Shown piece by piece: positions 46,354 through 56,330 of a stretch of 64,000 nt of DNA. Position 1 is the first letter of the stretch. Each line of letters starts with the position of its first letter. A program made the translations under genes and the position numbers. The notes beneath the pieces are model-generated. The model searched no databases and had not been told where the DNA came from. It worked only from the letters and a program-made list of their open reading frames with translations. Origin of the DNA: Pegoplata infirma (taxonomy: Eukaryota; Arthropoda; Insecta; Diptera; Anthomyiidae); NCBI GenBank assembly GCA_963921195.1, contig OY992537.1, positions 54,522,313 through 54,586,312 of the forward strand, written 5' to 3'.

Positions 46354-47289
46354 CCCAGCAAAAACTGACATTACTAGTAATGGGTTTTGTAATCCGAAAC
46401 AAATGTTTATCACTACTTACTTATTGAATGAAACACTAATTATTTTAACAAGGGCGTGAGACAAAAATAACTAGTGAAGAGTATGGAGATAAATAAGTAG
46501 TTACTGCCTCGGATTACAAATAAGGAGTAAAAACCCATTACCAGTAAGAAGTAAAATAATTAGTTAATTAAAACTTTTAAAATTTAACTAGGTTTTTACT
46601 AAAACTTAAAAATTTCGTAATTTTTATTAAGTTTTTAAGTACTTTTTAAGTTAATTGAATTGTAAAGGTGGGTAAGTTGCTCGGTTTTCACGTGAAAATC
46701 TGTCAAACTCCATATAAAAAAACATAAATTTCACACTAGCTTTACAAAAGCGTAAAAATTTCGCTGAAGAAGTATTCTGTTCACTGGTGAAAACCGGCAA
46801 AATAACCCGGTATATGTTGCATCAATACGCAACAACACTATAAGCAACATTTTTTTAAATTGTACAGACCATTTAAAAAGCGGTGAAATTTAACATTCAG
46901 AAATAAAATGAAGTAATTATAAGTGTTTGGCACTGTAACCATTAATTATATCACATAAATAGACAAAAATTATCAACAAAATTTTAATTGAAGGTATTTT
47001 ATGCATGCTGATGCGCGAACCATAACCAAACATATGACTGTCAAATTTTCACTACAAATTAATTGATGTTTCGGAACATTTTTTTTCACCGGTGAACAAC
47101 TTACTTAGCTTAAAGGTTAAAAACTGCAAGTGCAAGAAGATATTATTACTTAGAGGTGCTTTTATAACATATTACTGAGAAGTAGTTACTTTTGGGCTTA
47201 AAATAATGTTAATGGTAATGGGTACTCATTATAAATAATGTACTTGGTAATGATTACTTTTCACAACTCATTACCATGTTTTTGCTGGG
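46354..47289. mobile_element. CCCAGCAAAA MITE, family 2, 936 bp, TA duplication
   Basis: Ends CCCAGCAAAAACTGACATTA (46354) and ATTACCATGTTTTTGCTGGG (to 47289) share the CCCAGCAAAA terminus with family 1 but differ inside (AGTAATGGGTTTTGTAATCC). TA flanks both sides (46352-46353, 47290-47291); joining the flanks gives ATCACTACCCATTACC, the family-1 sequence seen at 44.76 kb. The interior contains a further inverted pair, GTAAGTTGCTCGGTTTTCAC and CACCGGTGAACAACTTACTT (46672-47106). Confidence 0.88.
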
Positions 47290-47761
47290 TACCCATTACC
47301 TAAGTTTTGCTGGGTATATTATCCAGTTCGTGTTGAACGACTTTTTTCATATTCTGATTAATTTTTATTAAAAAATAAAAATCGACCTTTAAAATATTAT
47401 ATTTTGACGATGTTTATTCTGGCTCGAGGTCATTATTTTCTTTACTAATTAAAACCATGATATTCTCATAGCATAATTTTCAAGAAAAAAAAATTTTTTT
47501 TTGTTGTTTTAAATTTATTTATGTTGGCCATTTTTGCAAGACTTAATCGACACGTGTTTCGGAATTTGTCAGATTCCATTGTCAAGATTATTTAGCAAAA
47601 ATAGAAACGATTTACTAGCAAACGAGTCTAATGACAAATCGTTTGCGCACAAGCTAAAATATTAATACATATGGGGCATTCCATGTCAAATCGGACACTT
47701 TGAAAATTTTTATTTAGATTTTCCCAAGTTCAAAAGATAACGAATTTTTAAAAATTGGTAG

Positions 47762-49797
47762 TTTTTTTTTTTTTTTTTTACTTTGAGCCAACACTCAGGG
47801 GATGCCCCCTACTAATGCAATGCATTGTGTTGGTATTAGGAAAATAGGTTATGAGGAGAAGGAAAGAGGGAGTAGTGTTTGTGGACATTTAATTTGAACT
47901 TTTCTAAATTATAGCCTACTGGAAAGATTTCTAAGGGGAGTTTGTTCCACATACGGCTAGTTCGACCGAGAAACGAATTTTCTCTGTAATGCGTTGTGCG
48001 ATACATTGGACAGTCGACAACAAACGGATGTGAGTTGCTGGAAAGGCGAGTTCTACGGGTATGCACCCGCGTCTCAGGGATGAGTTCACCCATCTCAGCT
48101 GAGCACTTACCGTGGTAATATCGATAGAACAATGACACACAACCCACATTCCGACGATGCTCCAATGAATCAATAGAGCTGGATACCCTACTGTCATTGA
48201 TGAGCTTCAACGCATTCCTTTGCACCCGATCCAGAAGCTTCAAGATAGACCTTGAAGCACCTGCCCAGATATGGGAGTTGTATTTCGGTCGGATATAGGC
48301 GGTAAAAATAGTGAGAAGATCAGACGGAGTGAAGTAATTCTTGCAACGTTTTAAAAAACCAAGACACTTGAATGCTTCTTTCGACACCTGAAAAACGTGT
48401 TGGTTCCATCGAACATCACATTGGATTTTCATGCCTAGAACATCAAGAGTGTCTGAAACCTCAATAGCTATACCACCCATGGATACAGATGACGCTGATT
48501 CCACAAGCCGTCTGTGGGTCAGCATACAACATTGGGTTTTACGAGCATTAAAATCGACCTGATTCGTAAGACCCCACTCGGAGATTTTCGTAAGGTCATG
48601 ATTGAGTGTGTTATTCATGTTCTCCCTCATAGCATCAACCTCAGTAAGGCTTGGTCTATGATTAAAGGAAAATGAATGGCAAATATTGCTGTCATCTGGA
48701 AAAGAATAGATAGGATTGGAAGTTAGACCCAGAAGGTCGTTAAGAAAAATAAGAAAAAGTGTAGGAGATAGAACAGAACCTTGCGGTACCCCTGAATTCA
48801 GATGAAACTCATCCGATGAGACCCCATCTATAACAACACGTATAGAGCGGTCTCTAAGAACGCCCGATATAAATTGAGAGAAATCACTACCGACACCAAA
48901 CGCAATAAGCTTCGAAACGTGTGCACCGTGCCACACACGATCAAATGCCTTGGAAATATCTAGAGCAACCACCTTGCTTTCACCAAATTGGTGAATAGAA
49001 CGACTCCAGCGTTCCGAAAGAAACGCTAGCAGGTCTCCCGTAGAACGACCTCTACGAAAGCCATACTGTCGATCGCACAAAAGTGAATTAGACTCCAAAT
49101 AATTTACCAGGTGGTGATTCATCATGCTCTCCATGACTTTCGAGAGCGTAGAACAAATTGCTATTGGGCGGTAGTTTTCAGGGTTTGTAGCCTCTCCCTT
49201 TTTTGGGATTGGCTGGACGTTGGCCACTTTCCAGCAAGAGGGAAAAACTCCTACCCGGTACGAGTAGCTAAATAATGTTTCCAAAGGACGCGACAAAGAC
49301 AAAGCACACCGTTTTAGGACCACAGCCGTAATACCATCCGGCCCCGGGGACTTTGAGATCCTCAAGGAACTTTTTAACTGCACGCGCTCGAAAAAATACC
49401 TTGGTCATAGTAAAGAATACCCTTTCGAGCTCGGGCCGAGACTGATTGCTTTCCGGCAAGTACGCATTTCTTGCAAACATGTCAGCAAAAAGGTTGGCTT
49501 TATCAACTGGGTCTGTGAATATTTGGTCATTCATTATAAGGGTTGGAATGGATGAACTAGTATTATTCTTTACCCTTTTAACAAATGACCAAAAGGTCTT
49601 ACTACCCCGCGGAGCAGCAAGGACCTTAGCACGCAGACGCTGCTCGTAAAGAAGCTTTTCGCGTCTGAGTACTCTGGCACATTCGTTTCTCGCCTGTTTA
49701 CGAAACGTGTCAGTAACTGAGTTTTGGTCATTACGCCAATTACTGAACGCATCCTCTCTGGATCTGACTGCATTCCGGCACGTCTGTTTGTACTTTT
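47762..49797 (-). mobile_element. Jockey-clade LINE, copy 3, 5'-truncated, best preserved
   Basis: The poly(A) tail is the T run at 47762-47779, followed by the 3' UTR (ACTTTGAGCCAACACTCAGG). The RT gene covers 47836-49383. Upstream frames give WSFVKRVKNNTSSS and TDPVDKANLFADMFARN (49400-49600) and VEKYKQTCRNAVRSREDAF (about 49740-49797). The endonuclease domain and ORF1 are absent. At the 5' junction 16 bases (TCGAAAAGTACAAACA) are common to Jockey and to the FB-H arm, so the exact boundary lies within 49781-49797. No target-site duplication was seen; instead part of the FB-H arm is missing. Confidence 0.9.
47836..49383 (-). pseudogene. Jockey reverse transcriptase, 515-codon open frame
   Basis: This is the longest open frame of the window and encodes the RT and C-terminal region of a Jockey-type ORF2 protein, which copies element RNA into DNA at a nicked chromosomal site. 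Seen in order: KSPGPDGI (residues 11-18), NYRPIAICSTLSKVME (70-85), RQYGFRRGRSTGDLL (105-119), VVALDISKAFDRVWH (138-152, motif A with catalytic Asp), SGVPQGSVLSPTLF (197-210), YSFPDDSNI (226-234, motif C), and THYRENSFLGRTSRMWNKLP near the end. Motif C is FPDD where FADD is normal (kept in copy 2); the change is a single base at 48699. A small deletion near 49350 shifts the frame, so the segment ending FLEDL is separated from SPGPDG. The start shown is only the first Met of the open frame. Recent but probably dead. Confidence 0.9.
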
Positions 49798-51870
49798 CGA
49801 CTTTTTTTATTTTTTTTTGTGTAAAACTTCTATCGATTCTACAAATTTTTTGTCTAGGAATATAGTGGGATAACGATTATTACTATTTTTTAAAATTTTT
49901 TGGAAAAAAATTATTGTAATTTTCCAATCTTAAAATAATTTTTACTGCTCCACTAGTGCGTCATAGAGGGGTCATTTATAAGACATACCCCCATTACTTT
50001 TTACGCCTTAACATTTCTTTGGAACAAACAAGTGGGTATCAGGTTGGTTGGCTACCATTTAATTTCCTCTCTCAAAAAGGTGGGTCTCTTAGTGTCGCCT
50101 ATGCTATTGCATGTAAAAACTCTCTTAAACATTAAGAGAACCAATTTATATAAAGTGACATATTGTTTTGGGGCCTATCAAAATCTCTGATATATTCTTT
50201 ACTCTATGGAACAAACTAATACCCTACCTCCAATTTCTAAGGGGGCTCCTACACAAAACGAAATTTTTTAAAATTTTCTCCAACCGCTCTAACTGCCCTA
50301 ATAGTGCCCTTGGAGCAACAAAATGTACGACCGACCTACAATATTTTTTTAGGCCAAACATTTCTCTGAACACACCTACCCTTTATCTCTAATTGTTAAG
50401 GCGGTCTCCATAATTTATTTTTTATTTTTTGAAAATTTGTTTTATTTAATCAGCTTCTACCGGTCCGAGAGGGGTCATTAGTGAGACCGACCCCCATTTA
50501 GTTTTACCCTACAACATTTTTTTAAAACATACCTACGCCCTATCTCCACTCCCTAAGTAGGCTTCCATTCAAAATTACATTTTTATAAAATTTGCTCCGA
50601 CTGTTATTTGTATGGGAGCCTATTTAGGGAGTAGAGATAGGGTGTAAGTATGTTTTAAAAAAATGTTGTAGGGTAAAAATAAAAGGGGGTCGGTCTCACT
50701 AATGACCCCTCTCGGACTCACCATTGGACCGGTAGAAACTGATTAAATAAAACAAATTTACAAAAAATAAAAAAAATTGTATGGGGACCGCCTTAACAGT
50801 TAAAGATAGAGGGTAGGTTTGTTCAGACAAAATGTTTGGACTAAAAAAATATTATACATTTTGTTGCTCTAATTGTAAGTGCACTATTAAGGCAGTTAGA
50901 GCGGTTGATGCAAATTTTAAAAAATTTCGTTTTGTGTGGGAGCCCCCTTAGAAATTGAAGATTGGGTATTAGTTTATTCCAAAGAAATGTTAAGACGTAA
51001 AAATAAATAGGGGTAGGACTTATAAATGACCACTCTATGACGCACCATTGGAGCAGTAGAAACGATTTTAAGATTGGAAAATTACAATAAATTTTATTCA
51101 AAAAATTTAAAAAAAATAGTAATAATCGTTATCCCACGATCCTCCTGGGCAAAAAATTTGTAGAATCTATAGAAGTTTTACACAAAAAAAAAATTTAAAA
51201 AATCGAAGAGTACAAACATTTTCAAAAATGAGATTTAAATTTTAAAACTTAAAAATCGCATACTAGAGCGCTTTTAAGAATTTTTCGGGATTTTTTTTAA
51301 AAGTACGTTAAAAAAAAACATTTTGAAAAAAAATTGGAAATTTGGACCATTATTGAAAAAGTTATGAGTAAAAGAAGTTTAAGTAAAGGAACAAACTACC
51401 AATTTTTAAAAATTCGATATCTTTTGAACGGGTCGTCAAAAAAATCTGCAAATTTACCACGAAGGAGTTTTCGAAGGGTACTAAAAACTTAAAAAAAAAA
51501 CTTTCAAAAAATTTTAAAAAATAGTAATAATCGTTATCCACCATCCTCCTGGGCAAAAAATTGGTAGAATCGATAGATGTTTTACACAAAAAAATTTCAA
51601 AAAAATAGAAGAGTACAAACATTTTCAAAAATGAGATTTAAATTTTAAAATTTAAGAATTTTTTGGGATTCTTTTTTAAAAAGTACGTAGAAAAACAAAA
51701 ATTAAAAAAAAAAAATTAAATTTGGACCATTATTGAAGAAGTTATGAGTAAAAGAAGTTTGAGTAAAGGAACAAACTACCAATTTTTAAAAATTCGATAT
51801 CTTTTGAACGGGTCATCAAAAAATCTGAAAATTTACCACGAAGGAGTTTTCGAAGGGTACTAAAAACTGT

Positions 51871-52110
51871 TAACAAATTGGGAAAATCTAAAAAAAAATT
51901 TCAAAGTGTCCGATTTGACATGGAATGCCCCATATGCAACTATATCCACAATGGGAATTAGAAAGACGAAGAATAGAGTCGAATATGTATTAACAAATTG
52001 GGAAAATCTAAAAAAAAATTTCAAAGTGTCCAATTTGACATGGAATGCCCCATATGCAACTATATCCACAATGGGAATTAGAAAGACGAAGAATAGAGTC
52101 GAATATGTAT
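51871..52110. repeat. Exact 120-bp tandem duplication across a transposon end
   Basis: 51871-51990 and 51991-52110 are identical except for one base (CGATTTGACA against CAATTTGACA). Each unit includes the last ~60 bases of FB-H, ending ATGGAATGCCCCA, plus 58 bases of flank (GCAACTATATCCACAATGGG). The copy number of two and near identity mark it as recent. Confidence 0.92.
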
Positions 52111-52370
52111 TAATATTTTAGTTTGTGCGCAAACGATTTGTCATTAGACTCGTTTGCTACTTTGTAGTAAATCGTTTCTATTTTTGCTAAATAATCTTGA
52201 CAATGGAATCTGACAAATGTCAATTAAGTCTTGTAACAATTACCATCATAAATAAATTTAAAACAGAAAAATAATTCTCTTGAAAATTATGCTATGAGAA
52301 TATCATGGTTTTAATTAGTAAAGAAAATAATGACCTCGAGCCATAATAAACATCCTCAAAATATGTCATT

Positions 52371-52827
52371 TGAAAACTTTATTAAAATATTTAGTTGAAA
52401 ATTTTGAATGATATTGAAAGACACATTTTTGAATTTATCTCCTTTTTCCAGATATGTTAAAAATAATAAAAACGGAAAATTAGGGGAGATCCTCCTCTTT
52501 CATTTAATATCAATAGTGGCATCCTAGGACAAGTGCAAATATTAAAAAAAATATTTTTTAAAATTTAATCTTCTAAAACTTTGAAGTCATTTTAAAAGGA
52601 AACAGGATCACGAAATTAAAAACTTTAAACGCAGTTTTACTACATTTACCCCCAGTTTCTGTAATACGAACGCGATTCGTTCGTAACGAATTTGTGTGTA
52701 TTTTGTTATTGTAACAAAAACAAAATACATTCAAATTCGTCGCAGACGAATGGCGTTCGTATTACAGAAACTTGAGTTTCAAACGTATATTATCCAGTTC
52801 GACTTTTTTCATTTTTGTCGGACGGTG
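52371..52827. mobile_element. Foldback FB-A, right-half copy
   Basis: From GTCATTTGAAAACTTTATTA through GGGGAGATCCTCCTCTTTCA, TAGTGGCATCCTAGGACAAG and AAGGAAACAGGATCACGAAA to the terminus GTCGGACGGTG (52817-52827), followed by TTA. The left half is missing at the FB-B boundary. A small palindrome (52654-52772) is inserted in it. Confidence 0.8.
52654..52772. mobile_element. Tiny palindromic MITE, AGTTTCTGTAATACGAACGC ends
   Basis: Ends AGTTTCTGTAATACGAACGC (52654-52673) and GCGTTCGTATTACAGAAACT (52753-52772) are perfect inverted repeats, and pairing continues through ATTCGTTCG/CGTCGCAGACGAAT and ACAAATTTGTGTGTATTTTG. The empty FB-A site at 41888-41909 lacks it. Structure and centre resemble the 125-bp element at 55863. 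Confidence 0.85.
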
Positions 52828-52832
52828 TTACC

Positions 52833-53102
52833 AGTTAAACAAGTTTTAAAAGCATTGGAAACTTAAAAATTACACTCTAAAAAATTTTACAGTAAAAAAA
52901 ATTTTACACTCAACAAAAAAATTTTGTAAAATTTTTTTTTTACAAAAATGACAAAAAAGTTTTTTACTCAAAATAAAATATTTCTAATAAAAATTTTTAT
53001 TTTTTTTTATCGTTAGAAAATTCTTATATCTTTTAAAAAGTTCATTGTGAAGGGTATTCATGGATTCGACCAATTCGAATATAACTTTTCTACTTGTTTT
53101 TA
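52833..53102 (+). mobile_element. Helentron 3' fragment
   Basis: AAACAAGTTTTAAAAGCATT, ACTCAAAAAAATTTTACA-type units and the 3' end GTGAAGGGTATTCATGGATT, hairpin ATTCGACCAATTCGAAT, CTACTTGTTTT match 38.26-38.67 kb. The front half is absent. Confidence 0.7.
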
Positions 53103-54050
53103 TTTAATAACATAATTTCATTTACTGGCCACCAACCAACTTAACTACAAACCGACAACCATCATAGACTTTCATGTAACAGTAATCATCATCATCATCA
53201 AACACCATCATATATATATTTTTAACGGTTGAATTTCAAAAATTCAACACAATTTAAAATAACTACAACTGCTACTGGTGCTGTTACTAGCTCTGGCTGG
53301 TTGTTATGTCAATTATTTACTACTGTTTCAAATAAAAGTAAAAAAAAAAATATCCCAACTCAAAAGTCTGGTAAATGTTTTGCATGGCACATTTAAAATT
53401 ACAGCTAAAAATAATAAAAAAAAAAAAACATAAAAATACCCGTGGTAATGGTCTATGTACAATGGGTGAGCGAGTCATTTTAAACTAATGTTTATTATAT
53501 AAATTTATAATAACTACAAAATTAATATACAAACCATCAGTTTTTCTATTAAATTTTTAGAATTTTTAAATTTTTGAAATTCTTTTATGGAATTTAAATA
53601 TTTTGTAATTTTTGATATGGTTTTTAATTGAGCCAAAAACATATTTTACATAATTGTTTAATTTATTGCTAATTAGTAAGTGGGTAAATATTGTTAAAAA
53701 ATTTATATATGGTAGTTTTAATTTATTGTTAAAATAATATCATAATAATACTAATAATGTCATCAACATTATTAAATATTTACATTATAGTGGCATTTTT
53801 TTTTTATAAAATTTTATTTACCAAGTGCCTGAGCAAATTTTTATTCTACTACACCATTTAGAGATGTACTTCGAAAAAGATCGATTGAAAATTTAAAATT
53901 TGAAAATTGTACACTGTAATTCGAAGATACCATTTGTACTTCGAATGTTCCGTTTTTATTACGAAAATTTCGATTATAATTCGAAAAATATCCATTTTAA
54001 TTCGAAATAACCGAATTGTGATTCAAAAAATATCAATTGTAATTCGAAAA
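53103..54050. other. AT-rich DNA with a TTCGAA-type repeat
   Basis: CATCATCATCATCA microsatellite at about 53190-53205. At 53870-54050 a unit of about 28 bp with ATTGTAATTCGAAAAATATC as core repeats about six times. Otherwise no feature. Confidence 0.5.
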
Positions 54051-54192
54051 AGATGGGGGTTAGTCATATCTGTTTAATACTTTGGCCGTGATCACCATTT
54101 CCACAGTCGGACTGACGGACAGACAGACAGACGGACAGACAGACGGACATCGCTAGAATGTCTTAAAATCAATCACTGATCAATAATGTATA

Positions 54193-56230
54193 TGGGGCAT
54201 TCCATGTCAAATCGGACACTTTGAAATTTTTTTTTTTAGATTTTCCCAATTTGTTTACAGTTTTTAGTACCCTTCGAAAACTCCTTCGTGGTAAATTTTC
54301 AGATTTTTTTGATGACCCGTTCAAAAGATATCGAATTTTTAAAAATTGGTAGTTTGTTCCTTTACTCAAGCTTCTTTTACTTATAACTTCTTCAATAATG
54401 GTCCAAATTTAATTTTTTTTTTCAAAATTTTATTTTTTTTACGTACTTTTAAAAAAAAATCCAAAAAAAATCTTAAAAGCGCTCTTGTATGCGATTTTTA
54501 AGTTTTAAAATTTAAATCGCATTTTTGAAAATGTTTGTACTCTTCGATTTTTTTGAAATTTTTTTGTGTAAAACTTTTATCAATTCTACAAATTTTTTGC
54601 CCAGGAGGATCGTGGGATAACGATTATTACTATTTTTTAAAATTTTTTGAAAAAAATTTATTGTAATTTTCCAATCTTAAAATCATTTCTACTGCTCCAA
54701 TGGTGCCTCATAGATGGGTCATTTATAAGACCGACTCCCATTAATTTTTACGTCTTAACATTTCTTTGGAACAAACTAATACCCTATCTCTAATTTCTAA
54801 GGGGGCTCACACACAAAACGACATTTTTTAAAATTTGCTCCAACCGCTCTAACTGCCCTAATAGTGCCCTTAGAGCAACAAAATGTATGACCGACTCCCA
54901 ATATTTTTTTAGTCCAAACATTTTCTCTGAACACACCTACCCTCTATCTTTAACTGTTAAGGCGGTCCCCATACAAATTTTTTTATTTTTTGTAAATTTG
55001 TTTTATTTAATCAGCTGTTACCGGTCCAATGGTTCGTCCGAGAGGGGTCAGTTGTGAGACCGACCCCCATTTTTTTTACCCTACAACATTTTTTTAAAAC
55101 ATACCTACGCCCTAACTCCACTCACTAATTGTAAGTAGGCTCCCATACAAATAACAGTTGTAGCAAATTTTATAAAAATGTAATTTTGAATGGAAGCCTA
55201 CTTAGGGAGTGGAGATAGGGCTGTGGTATGTTTAACAAAAATGTTGGAGGGTAAAAATAAATGGGGGTCGGTCTCACTAATGACCCCTCTCGGAAGCACC
55301 ATTGGACCGGTAGAAGCTGATTAAATAAAACAAATTTACAAAAAATAAAAATAATTGTATGGGGTCCGCCTTAACAATTAGAGATAGAGGTTAGGTTTGT
55401 TCAGAGAAAATGTTTGGACTAAAAAAATATTGTGGGTCGGTTATACATTTTGTTGCTCTAAGGGCACTATTAGGGCAGTTAGAGCGGTTGGAGCAAATTT
55501 TGAAAAATGTCGTTTTGTGTGGGAGCCCCCTTAGAAAATGGAGATAGGGTATTAGTTTGTTCCAAAGAAATGTTAAAACGTAAAAATTAATGGGGGTCGG
55601 TCTTATAAATGACCCCTCTATGACGCACCATTGAAGCAGTAAAAATGATTTTAAGATTGAAAAATTATAATAAATTTTTTTTCAAAAAATTTAAAAAAAT
55701 AGTAATAATCGTTATCCCACGATCCTCCTGGGCAAAAAATTTGTAGAATCGATAGAAGTTTTACACAAAAAAGTTTCAAAAAAATCGAAAAGTACAAACA
55801 TTTTCAAAAATGAGATTTAAATTTAAAAATTTTTTTTTTAAAAGTACGCAAAAAAACAAAGGGCCAGTTTACAGAAGGCGAACGATACACACGAACGAAA
55901 ATTTTACATGTATTTTGTTGTTGTTGCAATAACAAAACACATGCAAAATTTTCGTTCGTGTGTATCGTTCGCCTTCTGTAAACTGGCACAAAATTTTTGA
56001 AAAAAAAAAAATTTAAATTTGTACCATTATTGAAGAAGTTATGAGTAAAAGAAGTTTGAGTAAAGGAACAAACTACCAATTTTTAAAAATTCGATATCTT
56101 TTAAACGGGTCATCAAAAAAATCTGAAAGCGTACCACGAAGGAGTTTCTGAAGAGTACTAAAAACTGAAAATAAATTGGGAAAATCTAAAAAAAAATTTC
56201 AAAGTGTCCGATTTCACATGGAATGCCCCA
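54193..56230. mobile_element. Foldback 'FB-H', copy 2, complete (2.04 kb), TATA duplication
   Basis: Ends TGGGGCATTCCATGTCAAAT (54193) and CACATGGAATGCCCCA (to 56230) are inverted and the arms pair almost to the centre near 55150. Order from the outside: TTTTCCCAATTTGTTTACAG, CTCCTTCGTGGTAAATTTTC, CGTTCAAAAGATATCGAATT, CTTCTTCAATAATGGTCCAA, CCAGGAGGATCGTGGGATAA, then subrepeats (CCAACCGCTCTAACTGCCCT, ACACACCTACCCTCTATC, GAGGGGTCAGTTGTGAGACC). TATA is present on both sides (54189-54192, 56231-56234). No coding capacity. Subrepeats are clearly related to those of the large foldback at 33-36 kb. Confidence 0.9.
55863..55987. mobile_element. Near-perfect 125-bp palindromic MITE in FB-H right arm
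   Basis: GCCAGTTTACAGAAGGCGAA at 55863 and TTCGCCTTCTGTAAACTGGC to 55987 are exact inverted repeats, extended through CGATACACACGAACGAAAAT. The loop reads TGTATTTTGTTGTTGTTGCA. The left arm of FB-H lacks it at the matching place, so it is an insertion. ACAAA occurs close to both ends and may be the duplication, with two extra G on the left. Confidence 0.9.
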
Positions 56231-56330
56231 TATATACTTTATAGGTCGTAGACCAATTTTTCGAGGTGCTAGAAACGGAATGACAAAATTATATATACCC
56301 TGTATCACTAGAGTGGAGGGTATAAAAATA

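Larger units (their letters stand above)
41911..47314. mobile_element. CCCAGCAAAA MITE, family 1, copy b, swollen by nested insertions
   Basis: CCCAGCAAAACTTAGATTAC at 41911 and TAAGTTTTGCTGGG at 47301-47314 are the two ends of one MITE; TA flanks both (41909-41910, 47315-47316), and joining the flanks gives CAAACGTATATTATCC, exactly as in the empty site at 52784-52799. Its original ~730 bp are spread over 5.4 kb by a hAT (42149-43894), two more family-1 copies with a spacer (44061-46040) and a family-2 MITE (46354-47289). Confidence 0.85.
40650..47348. mobile_element. Foldback FB-A, copy split by two MITE insertions
   Basis: Pieces 40650-41022, 41759-41908 and 47315-47348 join into one FB-A element like that at 15.8 kb. 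Left piece: ACTGCATTTACAGTTTTCAT, CATTTCGTGATCCTGTTTCC, GGGGAGATTCTCCTCTTTCA. Middle: TAGTGGCATCCTAGGTTAAG, AAGGAAACAGGATCACGAAA. Right: TATTATCCAGTTCGTG. About 45 bp of the left end and the terminal GGACGGTG on the right are missing. The first gap holds the MITE at 41025-41756, the second the nested stack at 41911-47314. Confidence 0.82.
47672..51932. mobile_element. Foldback 'FB-H', copy 1, disrupted by Jockey
   Basis: Ends TGGGGCATTCCATGTCAAAT (47672) and ATTTGACATGGAATGCCCCA (to 51932) are inverted. The inner arms (about 49800-50600 and 50610-51180) carry the subrepeats CTCCAACCGCTCTAACTGCC, GAGGGGTCATTAGTGAGACC and CCTAAGTAGGCTTCCATTC. Flanks are TA on both sides. The left arm is interrupted by Jockey copy 3 and lacks about 180 bp at that point compared with copy 2 at 54.2 kb; it also lacks about 70 bp further left (near 47720). 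The right arm contains a direct duplication of about 405 bp (51112-51517 and 51518-51865). Confidence 0.85.
47390..52370. mobile_element. Foldback 'FB-B' hosting FB-H and the Jockey element
   Basis: Left arm 47390-47670 and right arm 52100-52370 are inverted: GATGTTTATTCTGGCTCGAG / CTCGAGCCATAATAAACATC, ATGATATTCTCATAGCATAA, GATTCCATTGTCAAGATTAT, and ACGAGTCTAATGACAAATCG all recur reversed. A fragment of the same arm is at 19.2 kb. The centre is filled by FB-H. It sits between two broken FB-A copies. Confidence 0.75.
54051..56326 (-). mobile_element. Helentron split by foldback FB-H
   Basis: The microsatellite and A block lie at 54100-54192 (GACAGACGGACATCGCTAGA, AATGTCTTAAAATCAATCAC) and the start block at 56231-56326 (ATACTTTATAGGTCGTAGAC, ACGGAATGACAAAATT, GAGTGGAGGGTATAAAAA), minus orientation. 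FB-H occupies the gap. Joining the flanks with one TATA removed gives a sequence of the same length as intact copies at 25.56 kb. The 3' hairpin is missing. Confidence 0.83.

Noticed and set aside
51906..52121. Frame with an internal protein repeat
   Set aside because: The repeat is produced by the 120-bp DNA duplication across a foldback end, not by a protein domain.
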